Assembly (NCBI RefSeq): GCF_963678635.1
Contig: NC_087070.1
Span: 40,431,831-40,495,830, forward strand
Source of the DNA: Symsagittifera roscoffensis
Lineage: Eukaryota > Xenacoelomorpha > Acoela > Convolutidae
Direction: 5' to 3'
Length of the DNA: 64,000 bases
Within the stretch, counting starts at the first letter, position 1; each line of letters starts with the position of its first letter. Below are positions 31,513 through 42,179 of this stretch, in pieces. A program made the translations under genes and the position numbers. Below the pieces are notes generated by a model. That model saw only the letters and a program-made list of their open reading frames with translations. It was not told where the DNA came from and did no database searches.

Positions 31513-32197
31513 AGAAACCCGACAGTAGAGTGTCACGCAAGCGACGCAACTGGGCTAACCAGCAGAAGGCTGAGATTAACAAACTGGGATTGGGGAGCCA
31601 ACTGAAGAGATCTTCGCAGAACTTGTTAAGGGATCAATTTGAAGAAGCGATGAGGACATCCTCATCGGCGTCGCCATTGATGGCGAATCCCTTCGTTAGA
31701 ACCGCAGGACAGCTGATGTTCGCGTGAAACCTGGTGGAAATAGAATTAGAGACGCTGACGTCGCACGACAAGTTGAAATTGGGTGGCGAAAATCTAGAAG
31801 TGTATCAAATACTGATGCAACACATTGCAAGGGATAATTCAGGCTTGAGTCTTGCAAGGAGGAAAGATGCTACTTGTTTCTTGAGGTGGATAATGTCGGT
31901 GATGACCGATAGTACCATCCTAGCATGTCAACAAAGAGCAATCGGAAGCAAGACAGTGGAAAGGAGAACCTCGGCAGTCATCTTGAACGTATACCAGAGT
32001 ACTGGGATAGAAAAGGAGGATGGTTCCAGACAGTCTCTAGAGAGCCACAGAAAGCTAGACGTTATAAGGAGATTTTACAACAAGAAGTTTGAGGAGGAAC
32101 ATGACGTACACCGTAACTTGGCCTCGTCAGGGGAATACTTGAAACCCAATAAGAAGGGAGAACATCAGTACGTGTCTGGAGTAATGGGGATGGCGTA
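31470..32197 (+). pseudogene. Element X ORF, part 5: start of ORF2-like body, split by the Maverick
   Basis: Frames 31470-31727 and 31734-32198 align with the start of L ORF2: ISKDDSAIAWAKRKDALCFV in L corresponds to IARDNSGLSLARRKDATCFL here, and YVSGIPGMAY to YVSGVMGMA. The frame stops artificially where the Maverick begins (32198); it resumes at 50763 with the next codons of the same protein. A stop at about 31727 and several frameshifts show that it was already decayed, or decayed later. Confidence 0.8.
32192..32197. other. Target site duplication of the Maverick, left copy
   Basis: GGCGTA directly precedes the left terminal repeat and recurs at 50763-50768 directly after the right one. 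Six bases is the length known for Maverick/Polinton insertion. One copy removed restores the ORF X frame across the site. Confidence 0.93.
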
Positions 32198-32421
32198 AGT
32201 AGTATATGAGTGAGGTGATCAGGGGGGGGGGGGGGGGGGGGGTGTTTGCGGACACCCATGTACTAACATAGGCTATAGAGTATCCGGTCCGCACCCTATG
32301 TATTAAGATAGGCTATAGATTTTCCAATATATTAGGATAGGGAATAGGTTTCCCAATGTATTAAGATACGAGGTTTCAGATGGTAAGTTTCAGGAAAATT
32401 TTTAGCGCCCGAATTTTTTGA
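32198..32421. repeat. Left terminal inverted repeat of the Maverick
   Basis: Matches the reverse complement of 50550-50762 from AGTAGTATATGAG to CCCGAATTTTTT. It carries a run of 21 G (32222-32242) where the right end has 7, and internal sub-repeats of a unit like ATGTATTAAGATAGGCTATAG. Confidence 0.93.
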
Positions 32422-33409
32422 GCTCGATTTTGCCAATACTTGCGTTTCTTAGCTAACTTCTACGATTTGTGATATGTAAGGACTATCTTGCCTTACAAAA
32501 ATTCGGTATGGTAAGTTTCAGAAGGTAGGTTTCAGAAAATTTTTTGAAATTTTTTTAAAGTTTTACTTGCAAATACTTTTTTATCTTGAAAAAACAATTT
32601 TATATTCAAAAATTGAAAAAAAACTTTTTGGATGGTAAGTTTCAGATGGTAAGTTTCGACGAAAATTAAGTTTCGATTTAGAGTATGGGATGATAAACTA
32701 ATATATCACAGAATATTTTTTTCTCGAAAGAATCTTAAATGCTTATTTCATGTTATTTATTTTCCCTCTGGCTATCTGGGGAAAATTGTCAAGAGGGAAT
32801 TATCTTTCACAGGTTAGTTATTCCGCTCCACGGGATATCAGGGGAATCTTGACAGCTCCTCACGGTTGATTACTTTTTTATCCTACTTAATCTTTTTTCC
32901 CCAGGTTATCTGGAGAACGGATGACAGGTTCATTACACTTGTTAATTTTAAGACTTATTTTATCTTTTTCACATAATCATCTCACTTATTTTTACCTCAA
33001 CTGGTTTATTTATTCTGTCATATTTCTTGCTACAATTCATTTCAGTTCTCTTTTATCACTTTGTCTTTAATCTTTAAAAAATTCTTTGAAATTTCCAAAT
33101 TTTCCTAAAAATTATCATCCAAATTTATCAATTGCTCTGCCACGGTAAAAGTTTACACTGAGAAAAACATAGTATTATATTTTTTTTGGTTCTGATGTTT
33201 TTGTGTAATGATTTTTTCATCTTTCTCAGAGTAAACTTTTAAGAAAATTATAAAATTTACTAGAAGTTGGTTACAATTTTCGTAAATTTATCTACTCTAT
33301 CGTTAATTCTTTCAATTGGGGGACTACAACATCCATATTCCATCATCATTCTCCGTATTTCATCAAAGGGTTATTTGCTAAGATGCTTTTCGTAAAAAAA
33401 TTAGCGAAT
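32422..33409. other. Left subterminal region of the Maverick
   Basis: No gene. GATGGTAAGTTTCAG-like motifs recur at about 32380, 32510, 32633 and 32646, and TTTCAG motifs also cluster at the right end (about 50430-50460). An imperfect hairpin is formed by 33147-33165 and 33222-33240 (AAAAGTTTAC..GAGAAA with TTTCTC..GTAAACTTTT). Confidence 0.5.
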
Positions 33410-34197
33410 TTAAAAAGTTAAATTACATAAATAATCAAACAATTCACTACATCGTATAGTAAAATTACTGCAAAAATTTACACTTACAAGAAAAATGAAC
33501 TTTTTTATAAAATTACTGAAAAAATTCAAAACATACACATCATGAACATTATTCAAGTTCTTTTGGAAGAATTTAAAAAGGAGAAAAGCTGAATAAATTG
33601 CGTAAAAACCACACAAATTGTCAGTCTTTTGTAGCTTTCGGGGAACCATTCGTCAAAACTTTTCCGTCAAAAAGGGCATTTGATCTCTTTCTTCCCAAAG
33701 AATCTGCAAAGTAGTAGCTTTTATCCAGTCGAGCAATCATAATCCAGTGTTCTCCTCTATCATTGCTTGGGGCTGAGTTAATAATTGCAGAAGAGTATTT
33801 TGTTAGTTGAGGTACTGCATCAGAAGCGTATGATTCCATGTACTTCAACCTGAGCTCTGGAATTCTTTCAATAATTTGCAAAAGTGAAAAGTTATCCATC
33901 TTTGCAATTGTAGGCTGATTTACAGCTAAAAATGAAATTGATAGTTTGATAGTGTACTTTAGGTTAAAAAAAAGAAAGAATAATGACTTACACACATTTA
34001 GGAATTGAATCAACAAAGTCCCATACACAAGCCTTATGTAGTGGGCAAAGTTTATTGAACACTGTTTTAAAGTCTAGGTTGAAGAAGTGTCTCGGGTTTT
34101 CAACTAAACAGCATTCCTTTTCTATTTTTTCTGGATCTGTATGTCTGAAGAAAAACAATATAGTTGGTTCAGAGATAATAACTAAGAAAAGTCCCAA
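33410..34197 (-). pseudogene. Maverick cysteine protease (adenain-like)
   Basis: Three - strand pieces read as one protein. 34197-33988 gives CPLHKACVWDFVDSIP; after a candidate short intron (33926-33991, GTAAGT..TTTTAG) 34028-33621 gives GEHWIMIARLD (catalytic His) and YFADSLGRK (Asp); after a frameshift near 33.64 kb the frame 33649-33410 gives LQKTDNLCGFYAI (Gln and nucleophile Cys). This order of His, Asp, Gln and Cys is that of adenovirus-type C5 proteases, which mature capsids. It lies last in the left gene cluster, downstream of the major capsid gene. The intron phase does not join cleanly, so either the splice site is off by a base or the copy has mutated. Confidence 0.8.
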
Positions 34198-34244
34198 AAA
34201 AATTTACAATATTTTTATAAGAACCTGAAAAATCAAAAAATTAA

Positions 34245-35564
34245 ATTTTTTTAGCGACTATTCCGAATTTGTCAATTTGAATGTTTGAAAGTCTTTCTCC
34301 TAAGACTAACACTTCCGTTACTTGCTCCAAGGGAATTGGAAAAACATTTCTAATCTCAAGCTTTCTCCACTAAATTCTGGATAATGCAAGTGTTCAGCGG
34401 CATCTTGTAGTGAAGTCAAGTCGAAAACTAGAAAATAGTGATTTTGAAAATCTTCCATAGGAACACCTGGAAAATCTTCGTTAAACTGCATTGCTTTCAT
34501 TGTTGTAACATAGGGTCGACTAGGAGAAGTTGTATCTAATGAAATAATTGCTCTTCCACCCCGAATAATTCTAAGCTCTCTCAAATGAAATTGTTGATAA
34601 TTGAAAGGATTTTCATGAAAAGATCCCGCAACAGCCGATTTTGTATTTTTTTTGCAACAGCTATTCTTCTGATTGGGGCATTATTGAAAACAATTTCCTG
34701 AATAAACTGATTTTGACGAGGTGGAATGATAAAGGTTCTTGCTATAGTTTCCATGTAATTGTAATGAGCAGGTTCCCTTTCCAGATTCCATTGCAAATAT
34801 TGATGATTAGGTTAAGCTACTAAAATTCTTCTTGTAAACAGTGAACAATCAACTATTTTCAGACTGACATTTGGATTATCAGATAACATGTAAAAATTAG
34901 GTCTAGCTCGAATAAGTTTAATTCGAACTTTGGTATTTGGTAGCAACAGTTTTTCGCAAGTAAACAAATCAAGGGCGAGCCTCCCGTAGAGTGAAAAAGT
35001 TTTCCCTGTTCCCAAGGAATTTGCTCTATCAATGAATGGATACATATCAAATGCATCAGGATTTTCTTCAAAACTGTATCCATGACAAGCAAGAATTCCC
35101 TTATTACTCACTGCTGACGAGTTGAATTCGTTCGATATCTGTGCCTTATGAGGTTATAACCCATTGTCATTTTAAAACATTGTATTGTTAAAATAAACTT
35201 CACAGTTGGAGAATAGAGAATGTAGTAGATTGTTTACATAAGTTAAGTAAGTTTGTGGTTCCTCATCTGAATCTTCCTCCGATTTTGCTTTATGTTCTGC
35301 TTTTTCTTTTTTGAAAGCATCAAACAATCTTCCTTTGAATAGTTGAAGCTTTAAGCTAAGATGGGTATCACGCATATCCAAGTAGAGATTACGATCCGTT
35401 TCAAATTCAAACTCAATACTGCTTTCAACCAGAGAAGTACTGGCGAATACCTCTTGTGTGTAAGATGACATAATTGTTTCCAAAACTGGGACTTTATCAA
35501 AAATCTCCAAAGAAGAATTTGTAAACGCTCCGTACCGATAATGACTACTTTGATTCACACTCAT
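34245..35564 (-). pseudogene. Maverick major capsid protein (double jelly-roll)
   Basis: Start ATG at 35564 (MSVNQSSHYRYG). Segments in order: LYLDMRDTHLSLKLQL and YVNNLLHSLFSNCEVYFN (35.4-35.2 kb), then LALDLFTCEKLLLPNTKVRIKLIRA (about 34.95 kb), ARTFIIPPRQN (34.75 kb), NHYFLVFDLTSLQD (34.43 kb) and the end near 34.25 kb. This is the pattern of the animal Maverick capsid family often named after worm F54H12.2. In-frame stops lie at about 35.17-35.14 and 34.81 kb, and frameshifts at about 34.60 and 34.33 kb. It follows the small basic protein gene with one base between stop and start. Confidence 0.85.
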
Positions 35565-35565
35565 T

Positions 35566-35926
35566 TTATCTTGTCAAAAATGTTTTTGCGAGAGCGAATG
35601 ATTTTTGAACTAATTTTTTGAGAAATGGCTTTTCTTGTTCTACGCTTGGATTTCTTTCTTCCACCTCCCAATTGTTTTAGAACTGCTTTTCTTCCAACAT
35701 TTTTTGCAAATGTTTTGAGTTTTTTCGTCCACTGACATTTTCTCCAATCTCTGGAGCAGCAATTCCAAATAAATCTGCTCCGATTCTTTTGCAGCTGGGA
35801 CTATATATTTTTAAGAAAGGGAATTACAGTTCTCCCAAGAGTTTGTGCAAGAGCACCAAAACCTCTTCCACGCTGTCTTGCAAGTCCACGAAAAATTGAA
35901 ACATTAGCTGAATTTTGAGAAACCAT
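35566..35926 (-). pseudogene. Maverick small basic protein (pVI-like position)
   Basis: Starts MVSQNSANVSIFRGLARQRG at 35926. A Gly-rich FGALAQTLGRTVIPFLK follows, then in a shifted frame VPAAKRIGADLFGIAAPEIG, then back in frame a very basic tail (GGGRKKSKRRTRK). Two compensating frameshifts interrupt it. Small glycine-rich then basic proteins of this kind sit between minor and major capsid genes in animal Mavericks and have been compared with adenovirus pVI. The comparison is by position and composition only. Confidence 0.65.
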
Positions 35927-35943
35927 TTCGTATGAAGTATAAA

Positions 35944-36805
35944 TCAAAAATGACTATACGAAATCTTGCGAAACAAGAGGACAACTCGTGTAATTCCTAC
36001 GGACACAAAAGGAATTTTTTCACCTGTAGTATCCCTTAGTTCTATTTTTATGCTGTGGAAAGAGTTTTTTAAAAAATTTTTAAATTGTAGATTTGTGAAG
36101 GATTGATAGTTCATGTACTGTCCTGTAGATATTATGTCTCCATTTTTTACTTTGAAAATGAAAGGAATACAGTAATGGAGTTTTTGTATCGCCTACTTTA
36201 TTATATTCTATAATATCCCTAAAAATCATTAAGAAATGTATTCTTATAATGTCGTAAGAATACTGAGGATAATGTGGTCCTTTTCCTTTCATTATAACAC
36301 CTGTCTGATTTTGTTCTAAATCACAACCAAAAATAAGTCTCAAATTAGCACTTTGAATTATAAACACTGATTGATCCTCAGGTAAAGGAATGGCAACTTT
36401 TTGTGTAATCTTATCTACTGATAAATAAATTCCGTTATATTCATATTTTTGTGCGCCTATACATTTTCGAACTTTGTCATTCATGGCTACAACTAAATCA
36501 ACAATACTTGGATACAATCCAGGTTCAACATGCATCGGTTGAATCTTTCTTTTTTCCTCAGGACTTTCTGGTCCATCTACGAAAGTAAACTTTCCCTCTG
36601 TAACGTTTTGGTACAAAGAAGGGTACGTTATTTCTGAAATAGCAACCTCCCATTCTCCTTTTAAATGTATTTGTTCCGGTAGAAAACTTGTAAAGAAACT
36701 AAGACTGTTATTCGGACAACAATTAAAAGAAGCATTAGAAACTAGCTCAAAAGTAAAATAATCCATCACAACTGATCGATAGAAACTCAATTTAAAAAAT
36801 GGCAT
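35944..36805 (-). pseudogene. Maverick minor capsid protein (penton-like)
   Basis: Start MPFFKLSFYRS at 36805; a later Met (MDYFTFEL) is also possible. The first 60 residues contain NCCPNNSLSFF and LKGEWEVAISEITYPSLYQN, the signature of the Maverick minor capsid/penton family. The middle has QSVFIIQSANLRLIFG, and the end of the frame IIEYNKVGDTKTPLLYSF. A frameshift near 36.15 kb leads to the C-terminal jelly-roll strands (KIELRDTTGEKIPFVSVG) with a stop at 35944. It overlaps none of its neighbours; the integrase end lies 4 bp upstream. Confidence 0.82.
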
Positions 36806-36809
36806 TCCA

Positions 36810-37750
36810 CTATTCTGAACATTTTCTCAGCTCTTTTTCATAAAATTTTCCCAGAATTTCTTCTTTTTCGAGATCTTTGATGATATATGTTGGAGGTTTT
36901 TTTGTAGATATTGCCGAAATTTCAAAATTTTTATCTGTAAACTGTGGCTTGTATCCTTTTCGGAACGGAATATCATTTTTCGAAATTCTAACTCTATCAC
37001 TATTTTTGAATTTCGGTTTAGTATATTTCTTGAATGATTTGTTATACAAAATTGATAAAAAATCACTGTTTTTCTTATCTCTGGGAGATTTTCCAATTGA
37101 TCGATTTTTGCGGCAGTTCAATGTAGAAACAAATTTCTGCAATTTGGGGACAAATTTTTCACCATGATCTTCAATGTAACGATATATTATATGTTTTAAA
37201 GATTGAATTGCTCTCTCTGCAAATGCAGCTTTTGTTTCACTCATTGTTGAGTAAACTTCAATGTCTTTCTCCTTGCAAAACTTTTTAAAAGTTCCCCCAT
37301 ATTCTGTTCCTTTATCAACCCAAAGTTTTCAGGAGTGTTTTTTCGAGAAATCATTTTTCTAAAAGCTTGTAAAGTGTCTTTGGCATACTTTGTTTTCATT
37401 GTTTGAACTCTGACAAATCTCGAAAAGATATCTACCGCAACTAATAAATATTTGACTCCATTGTTTTGACTAGCTAACTTGTCTACAAAAGCCAAGTCCA
37501 TACACCAGATTTCATTGATATATTTAGAAAACGCTTGATGTCTTCGGAAAGACCTGATTGGTGGACCAAATTTTGTATACGATGTCTTGGTTTGTAAAAA
37601 CTTTTCTACTCTCTTTTTTGATAAACCACTCGCTTTACTCAAGTTTTGAATAGAACCGTACGCAGCTCTGCCCCTAGAATACAATCTGTTTAGTCTTACC
37701 TTTTCAGATTTTGAAAGGGATCCAAGTTCCTCTATCTTTTGCTTTGGCAA
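36810..37750 (-). pseudogene. Maverick integrase (retroviral type)
   Basis: Start MPKQKIEELGSLSK at 37750. After an N-terminal helix-turn-helix-like part (YGSIQNLSKASGLSKKRVE), the DDE core shows Asp in WCMDLAFVDK, KYLLVAVDIFSRF, then after a frameshift near 37.33 kb Asp in WVDKGTEYG and Glu in FAERAIQSLK. The C-terminal part has a chromo-like/SH3-like DRVRISKNDIPFRKGY. It inserts the element with a 6-bp stagger, consistent with the GGCGTA duplication. Only one frameshift is seen, so this is one of the better preserved genes. Confidence 0.88.
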
Positions 37751-38098
37751 GCTTAGGAGGAAGTTGAGTTGCTTCCAAAATAAGAAAGTAAATATCTGGA
37801 AAATCGGTATTTTTTCGCTTTAGTGTACACACAAAGTCTACAATAGATTCTTTTGTATCTCGATTATCTAATATAATATTTCTGACTGGCTGAGTTTAAT
37901 TCTGGGAGAATTCAAAATTAAATCAATAATATGCTTATTGTTGCTCGTTTTCAACCTCGCATTTACAGCACTGTAAACAGAATCAAAATTTTTTGGTACA
38001 ATCTCCTCTTTTTTTTGCTTTTGTTCCAATTTTTGTTTTCTTGGAAGTGTACTTTGTGAATGATAAACTGAGTACGGAATTAAAACGAACTGTTCCAT
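37704..38098 (-). pseudogene. Maverick conserved protein upstream of integrase
   Basis: MEQFVLIPYSVYHSQ at 38098, then a charged middle, IIDLILNSPRIKLS, then after a frameshift near 37.88 kb LDNRDTKESIVDFVCTLKRK and PDIYFLILEATQLP, ending at 37704 inside the integrase start. Such a small protein with a final Pro-Asp-Ile-Tyr-Phe segment lies at this place in other animal Mavericks; its role is unknown to me. The overlap suggests one transcript with integrase. Confidence 0.6.
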
Positions 38099-38164
38099 AC
38101 TATGTCAATCGTTTAATGACAAAAGGGGTGATGATAGATATCAATTGTAACCCTTTAGTTGAAC

Positions 38165-39114
38165 TTAAAATAGTTCTTCTTTTGTGTAGAGGAGTTCATT
38201 TTTTGTGTTAGTTCTGAAATTTCTTTTTGATATTTTACTACGTCTTCTTTCCGAAGATCTCGAAGCTCTCCTCTTAATAGGTTTACTAAACACTCGCTCA
38301 GAAATTGAATGAAATTTTTTGGGCAATTGAGAATGAATTGTTTTCGAAGCCTTAGGGAAAATTTTTGAAATATTGGGAGAATAGAGACGTATTGTGTACT
38401 CATCGTCCAAAAACTTTGTCTCTATTCCAGCTGGTAAGTAAAATTTTGTTGGAACTGAGCCACTTGTTCTCCTAATTGAGTGCAATACCTAATTGAATCA
38501 ACTGTTTTTGGGGTTAAATCAATACGTAAATGACCATAAGGAACGGATGTTGCATCTTGATACCACTCTTTCAATTGAGATCCTAGACCTAGTTGTTGAC
38601 TTAATGTATTGAATTGTAAAACATCCCTCGGTGACTTGAACAAGACTATGTGTGTATTTTGTAACTCTATATCTCATCCTAATTTGCTTTGATGAAATAA
38701 ATTGTGTTTGATATATATTGTATTCAGACCCCTGTGTCTCCCCGCAGTAGCAATTTTTACAAATTGGTTGGAGTTTGAAATTTCTTCACAAGAATCATCA
38801 AATATAAGCAAATACTTAATTCCATTATTGGGGAGATTTTCAATCAAGTCAAAATCTACTCCTTGGATAATTTTAAGGTTTTTTCTTTGCATTTGACTAT
38901 AACGAGGTTGATAATGTTGACAAAAATAAAAATTTTTGTTCAATGCTGGTTGAAAAGTACCAATTTTCAACCAATCAAAAATAAGATGAGATTTTCCAGA
39001 TCCACTTGGTCCAACTAGGGAAATAAAAGTTCGTTCTTTGGTAGATATTATTTTATTCATAGCTTTGGAGAAGACAGAATATAACCGACTGTACTTGATA
39101 AAATGGCTACCCAA
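38165..39114 (-). pseudogene. Maverick genome-packaging ATPase (FtsK/HerA-like)
   Basis: Start MGSHFIKYSRLYS at 39114. Walker A GPSGSGKS (residues about 35-42), Walker B YLLIFDDS (about 103-110), and an arginine region TAGRHRGLNTIYIKHNLFHQ (about 126-142) fit the A32-like packaging ATPases. After a stop or frameshift near 38.66 kb comes FKSPRDVLQFNTLSQQLG and HLRIDLTPKTVDS (sensor-like), then after a frameshift near 38.46 kb VPTKFYLPAGIETKF and a basic tail. It would pump DNA into the capsid. It overlaps the membrane protein gene start region by 58 bp. Confidence 0.88.
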
Positions 39115-39320
39115 ACTGTTGTTTCTTCACATGTTGTGGATAACATAATTCGAACGATTGCACATACTAGCATCAAAACTATAACAAAAAATTGGCACAA
39201 AAAAACTAAAAGAGATCTATTACATGTACGTCCAAATAACTTCCATGATTTTCGTTCATGATTTTCTTCATCAAAAACAAAGTTTCCTAAATTTACGGGC
39301 TTGTCACATTGATCGATCAT
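39057..39320 (-). CDS. Maverick small membrane protein
   Basis: 87 codons from MIDQCDKPVNLG, chosen over the earlier Met at 39383 because homologous Maverick proteins begin near this residue. It has a polar N-terminus (FDEENHERKSWKLFG), then a transmembrane helix LLVFLCQFFVIVLMLVCAIV (residues about 44-63) and a second hydrophobic segment VWVAILSSTVGYIL. It is intact. It overlaps the ATPase by 58 bp, so the genes are likely co-transcribed. Role unknown; perhaps an internal-membrane or cell-entry component. Confidence 0.68.
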   Translation of the reverse strand: MIDQCDKPVNLGNFVFDEENHERKSWKLFGRTCNRSLLVFLCQFFVIVLMLVCAIVRIMLSTTCEETTVWVAILSSTVGYILSSPKL

Positions 39321-39398
39321 CTTAACTCTAAAAAGAAAAAGTTGACAATGAAATTTAATGAAAGTTTGAAAATGGTAGTACATTAAGAGTAATATAAT

Positions 39399-40315
39399 TT
39401 ACATTTTGTTTAAAAAATATCGAGTCCATGTTCCGTATGCAAATGCTTTTCTTTCTGCAGAGTGAAGAGTTTTTGCATGACGAAATGGGTAGTTGCTACA
39501 CCTCCAATCATATTCTTCATCTTTGATTATCAAAAAGTGAACTTTAGGGCAAGCGTAGTCATCCAAATTAAAAATTTTTGTTTCCAAAAATTCTGATAGA
39601 TTCTTACATTTTTCATAACCTTTTGCAAAATCTTCCGTGTCTGTGGCTTCTAGATTTTTCGATATTTTTTGAAGTTCAGTATAGTTTTTGTAACCACTGC
39701 TCTTATTGATTCCATGAAGATGCTGTGTACACCAAAAAGATTGGGATGTTGTTTTGAATTTTTTGGGAGGAAGAAGGAATATCCTTCTGTTTGTCCATCC
39801 TTATAAACTCCTAATTCTTTCACTATATTGCGTTCGATACATTCAATATCCAAAACAACTAGACTCATTCTGTTAACTGATTTCTCTGGAGTTTTTTGTT
39901 TAAAATGCTTAACAATCAAATAATGCATATACTGATGAAGCAAATATTTTTTATCATATAAACAGAAAAATAATCCAGTCACGTGACCAAGAAAGCATGA
40001 ATTTGGGAGACTAGGTGCAACATAACAATACCCAGGACCTTTTTTTGTAGCAGATTTCACAAATCCATCAGAGTCATGTAGAATTGCATGTAGTCTAAAA
40101 ATTTTGGAGTTTGCAAAAAAGTAATCCATACAGGAATTTCCGTATCCAATTAGTCCTCCAAATAGAAATTTGTGGTCCATTTCTTTTAAATTTATGTCCG
40201 GGTCCAAAACAATACAGGTACAATGAAATAAATTTTTTCTTTTTGTATTTGATGAGAAATCTTGACTAATAATCTCAAAAACTCTTAGAATTTCATTCAA
40301 TTTCTGTACGTTCAT
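39399..40315 (-). pseudogene. Maverick conserved protein of unknown function
   Basis: Start MNVQKLNEILRVFE at 40315, 221 codons, then a frameshift near 39.65 kb into KIFNLDDYACPKVHFLIIKD..WRCSNYPFRH ending at 39399 (about 305 residues in total). It is His- and Cys-rich (FHCTCIVLDPD, YCYVAPSLPNSCFLGH, RLHAILHDS), which suggests metal binding, but no family is recognised. It is spaced like the other cluster genes and has the same strand. Confidence 0.6.
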
Positions 40316-40329
40316 TTTCTAAAGTGCAT

Positions 40330-41257
40330 TCGTCAATAATGATAAGATTTTTTGAAGGTCTCTACATAACCTAGTAATGAAGGAAGCATATCAATTAATT
40401 TATCATTTTTTCTCTTTGTAGTTGTAAAGATTGATGATTTTTCCATTGATTTCCATTTCTACGATATTCTACAAGATCTATTTTTTTTGGTATCAGATCG
40501 GTATCCTATGGGAATTTTTCTTCTACCATTATGCAGAGTCCACTCAAAGTGAGATATTTGTGAGTCTACGTCCAAATTTTGCAATTTTGATAAATTTTGA
40601 GTAAATTTCTTGAAAAACCAATATTCCAACTCATACTGTTCAACACCAATACTAAATGAAAAATGATTTTGAGGATAAATAGTTAAATTACAAGACAAAA
40701 AACAAAAATAACACAAATTATTGTACATTACAGTTTTCAACAAACATAAAGTCTCTCAAAATTTGGGACAGTTCTTTGAAAACGTTCAAAGTATAGTTGA
40801 CATAGGCAACTTGTTTCATTGCTTCATTCAATTTTGCGGTGAACAGTCGAATCTGAATGTAGGGAGGTTTGTTAATATTGTACCTCTTGATCATGACACA
40901 AACTTATCTTCTATTGTATGTTGCTATGTCATACACTTTGTTGCAGTTGTCAAGCTCCTGATCCATAGTTGACTCTTTGTCAGAAGTGAGTTCCAATATA
41001 GGAACGAGTCCAAGGTTTTCAGCATCGTGAATAACAGTATTTCTAATTGCTGAGATTGCTTCTCCTTCTTTTTCACCAAGATAGACTTGCTGTCTTTTTT
41101 CGAGTTGTCCCAACTCATTTTTCTTGAATAGTTGAAAGCAGGGTTCAAAATAAGTTTTCCTTTTGTAGGATTTTTGGGACCAAGCAAATCTCCCAATTCT
41201 TGTTTGGTTTTTTGAGAATTCAATGTACTTGGGACTTGTGTCTTTTCTTGAGTACAT
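40330..41257 (-). pseudogene. Maverick protein with a short intron, unknown function
   Basis: First gene of the leftward cluster. 41257 MYSRKDTSPKYIEFSKNQ to 40904, then an in-frame stop and a second segment (MIKRYNINKPPYIQIRLFTA, about 40895-40735) in a shifted frame. A candidate intron (about 40653-40731, GTACAA..TTTCATTTAG) leads to VEQYELEYWFFKKFTQN and EWTLHNGRRKIPIGYRSD. The protein is Lys- and Tyr-rich. No domain is recognised. Other animal Mavericks have a gene of similar make-up here, which is weak support. Confidence 0.5.
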
Positions 41258-41471
41258 TTTTGAAGAACAGACTGATCAGATCAAGAGAAATGAGAGAAAT
41301 GATTTTGAGATTAAATGAAATTGGAAGTAAACAATATGAGTCATTCACTGAACCATAAAAGGAAATAGAACTATTATTGGAATTTTTGAGTGAAATTTCC
41401 AAATATGGAATTGTGTAGGTGTTAGTGTTCCTATATAAATCCACAATTCTCAGCAAAAATCATCGTTTCAG
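41258..41471. promoter_or_regulatory. Divergent promoter region of the Maverick
   Basis: 214 bp between the first - strand gene (start 41257) and the + strand ORF (start 41472). No other gene fits here. A TATATA-like CTATATAAATC (about 41429-41439) lies 33-43 bp before the + ORF. It would serve both directions. Confidence 0.45.
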
Positions 41472-42031
41472 ATGGCTGCAGCTATCTGTCAAGCTCTTCC
41501 CAGCTTTTATTCAGAGTATTGTCAAAAATCGCTTTTTATTTCCATTTCCAGTGATTTTTACGAAAAATATATAGTAACCAATAATTTTTGTGTCTCTACC
41601 CACAATTCTTACTGTTCTTTGGAAAATTGTAAATTCCACATACTTCTGATTGGTTCATCTTTCGATCAAATTTTACAACGATTGGATAATTTTCATTTCA
41701 CATACCAAAATATCGATTGTCTTTACACTCTGTACAAATTTTCAATCAACTTGACCGCGCTGTTCATCACAATTTGAAATGGAAAGGAGCAGAAAAAACG
41801 CCAAGTGTTGCAAAGAAAAGACTGTTACGCAAAAAAAAATTCAAACGTCACCATTTATGTTCTAACCAGAAACTAGTTTCCACGCAAACTATTGGTTCAG
41901 CTTTTCTAGAAAGAGTTCGTAAAGTACAAAATTCAAAATATGAACATGATTTGATTTTAAAAAATGACTGTTTAATTGATGGTTATATGGTTATGGATTT
42001 GTACATAGTGATCATGTCAATTTTTCAATAA
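41472..42031 (+). pseudogene. Maverick accessory ORF, unknown
   Basis: Begins MAAAICQALPSFYSEYCQKS at 41472, 101 codons, and continues after a frameshift near 41.76 kb as a lysine- and arginine-rich segment (KRLLRKKKFKRHH) ending QIF-type MSIFQ at 42031. The N-terminal part is rich in Phe, Tyr, Ser and Cys; the C-terminal part looks DNA- or RNA-binding by charge. No family is recognised. It lies in the spot where Mavericks carry lineage-specific cargo. Confidence 0.45.
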
Positions 42032-42179
42032 AAAACTTCTGATATTCCATCTATTTTCACTCATTTGTTTACAAAGTTAACATTAATTACCAAAAAAAAA
42101 ATCACCGTTTTCAAAAACAATTGCAAAAAAATTTTCAAACATGTAAAAAAGATGTAATATTTCTTTTGATTTTCAAAAA

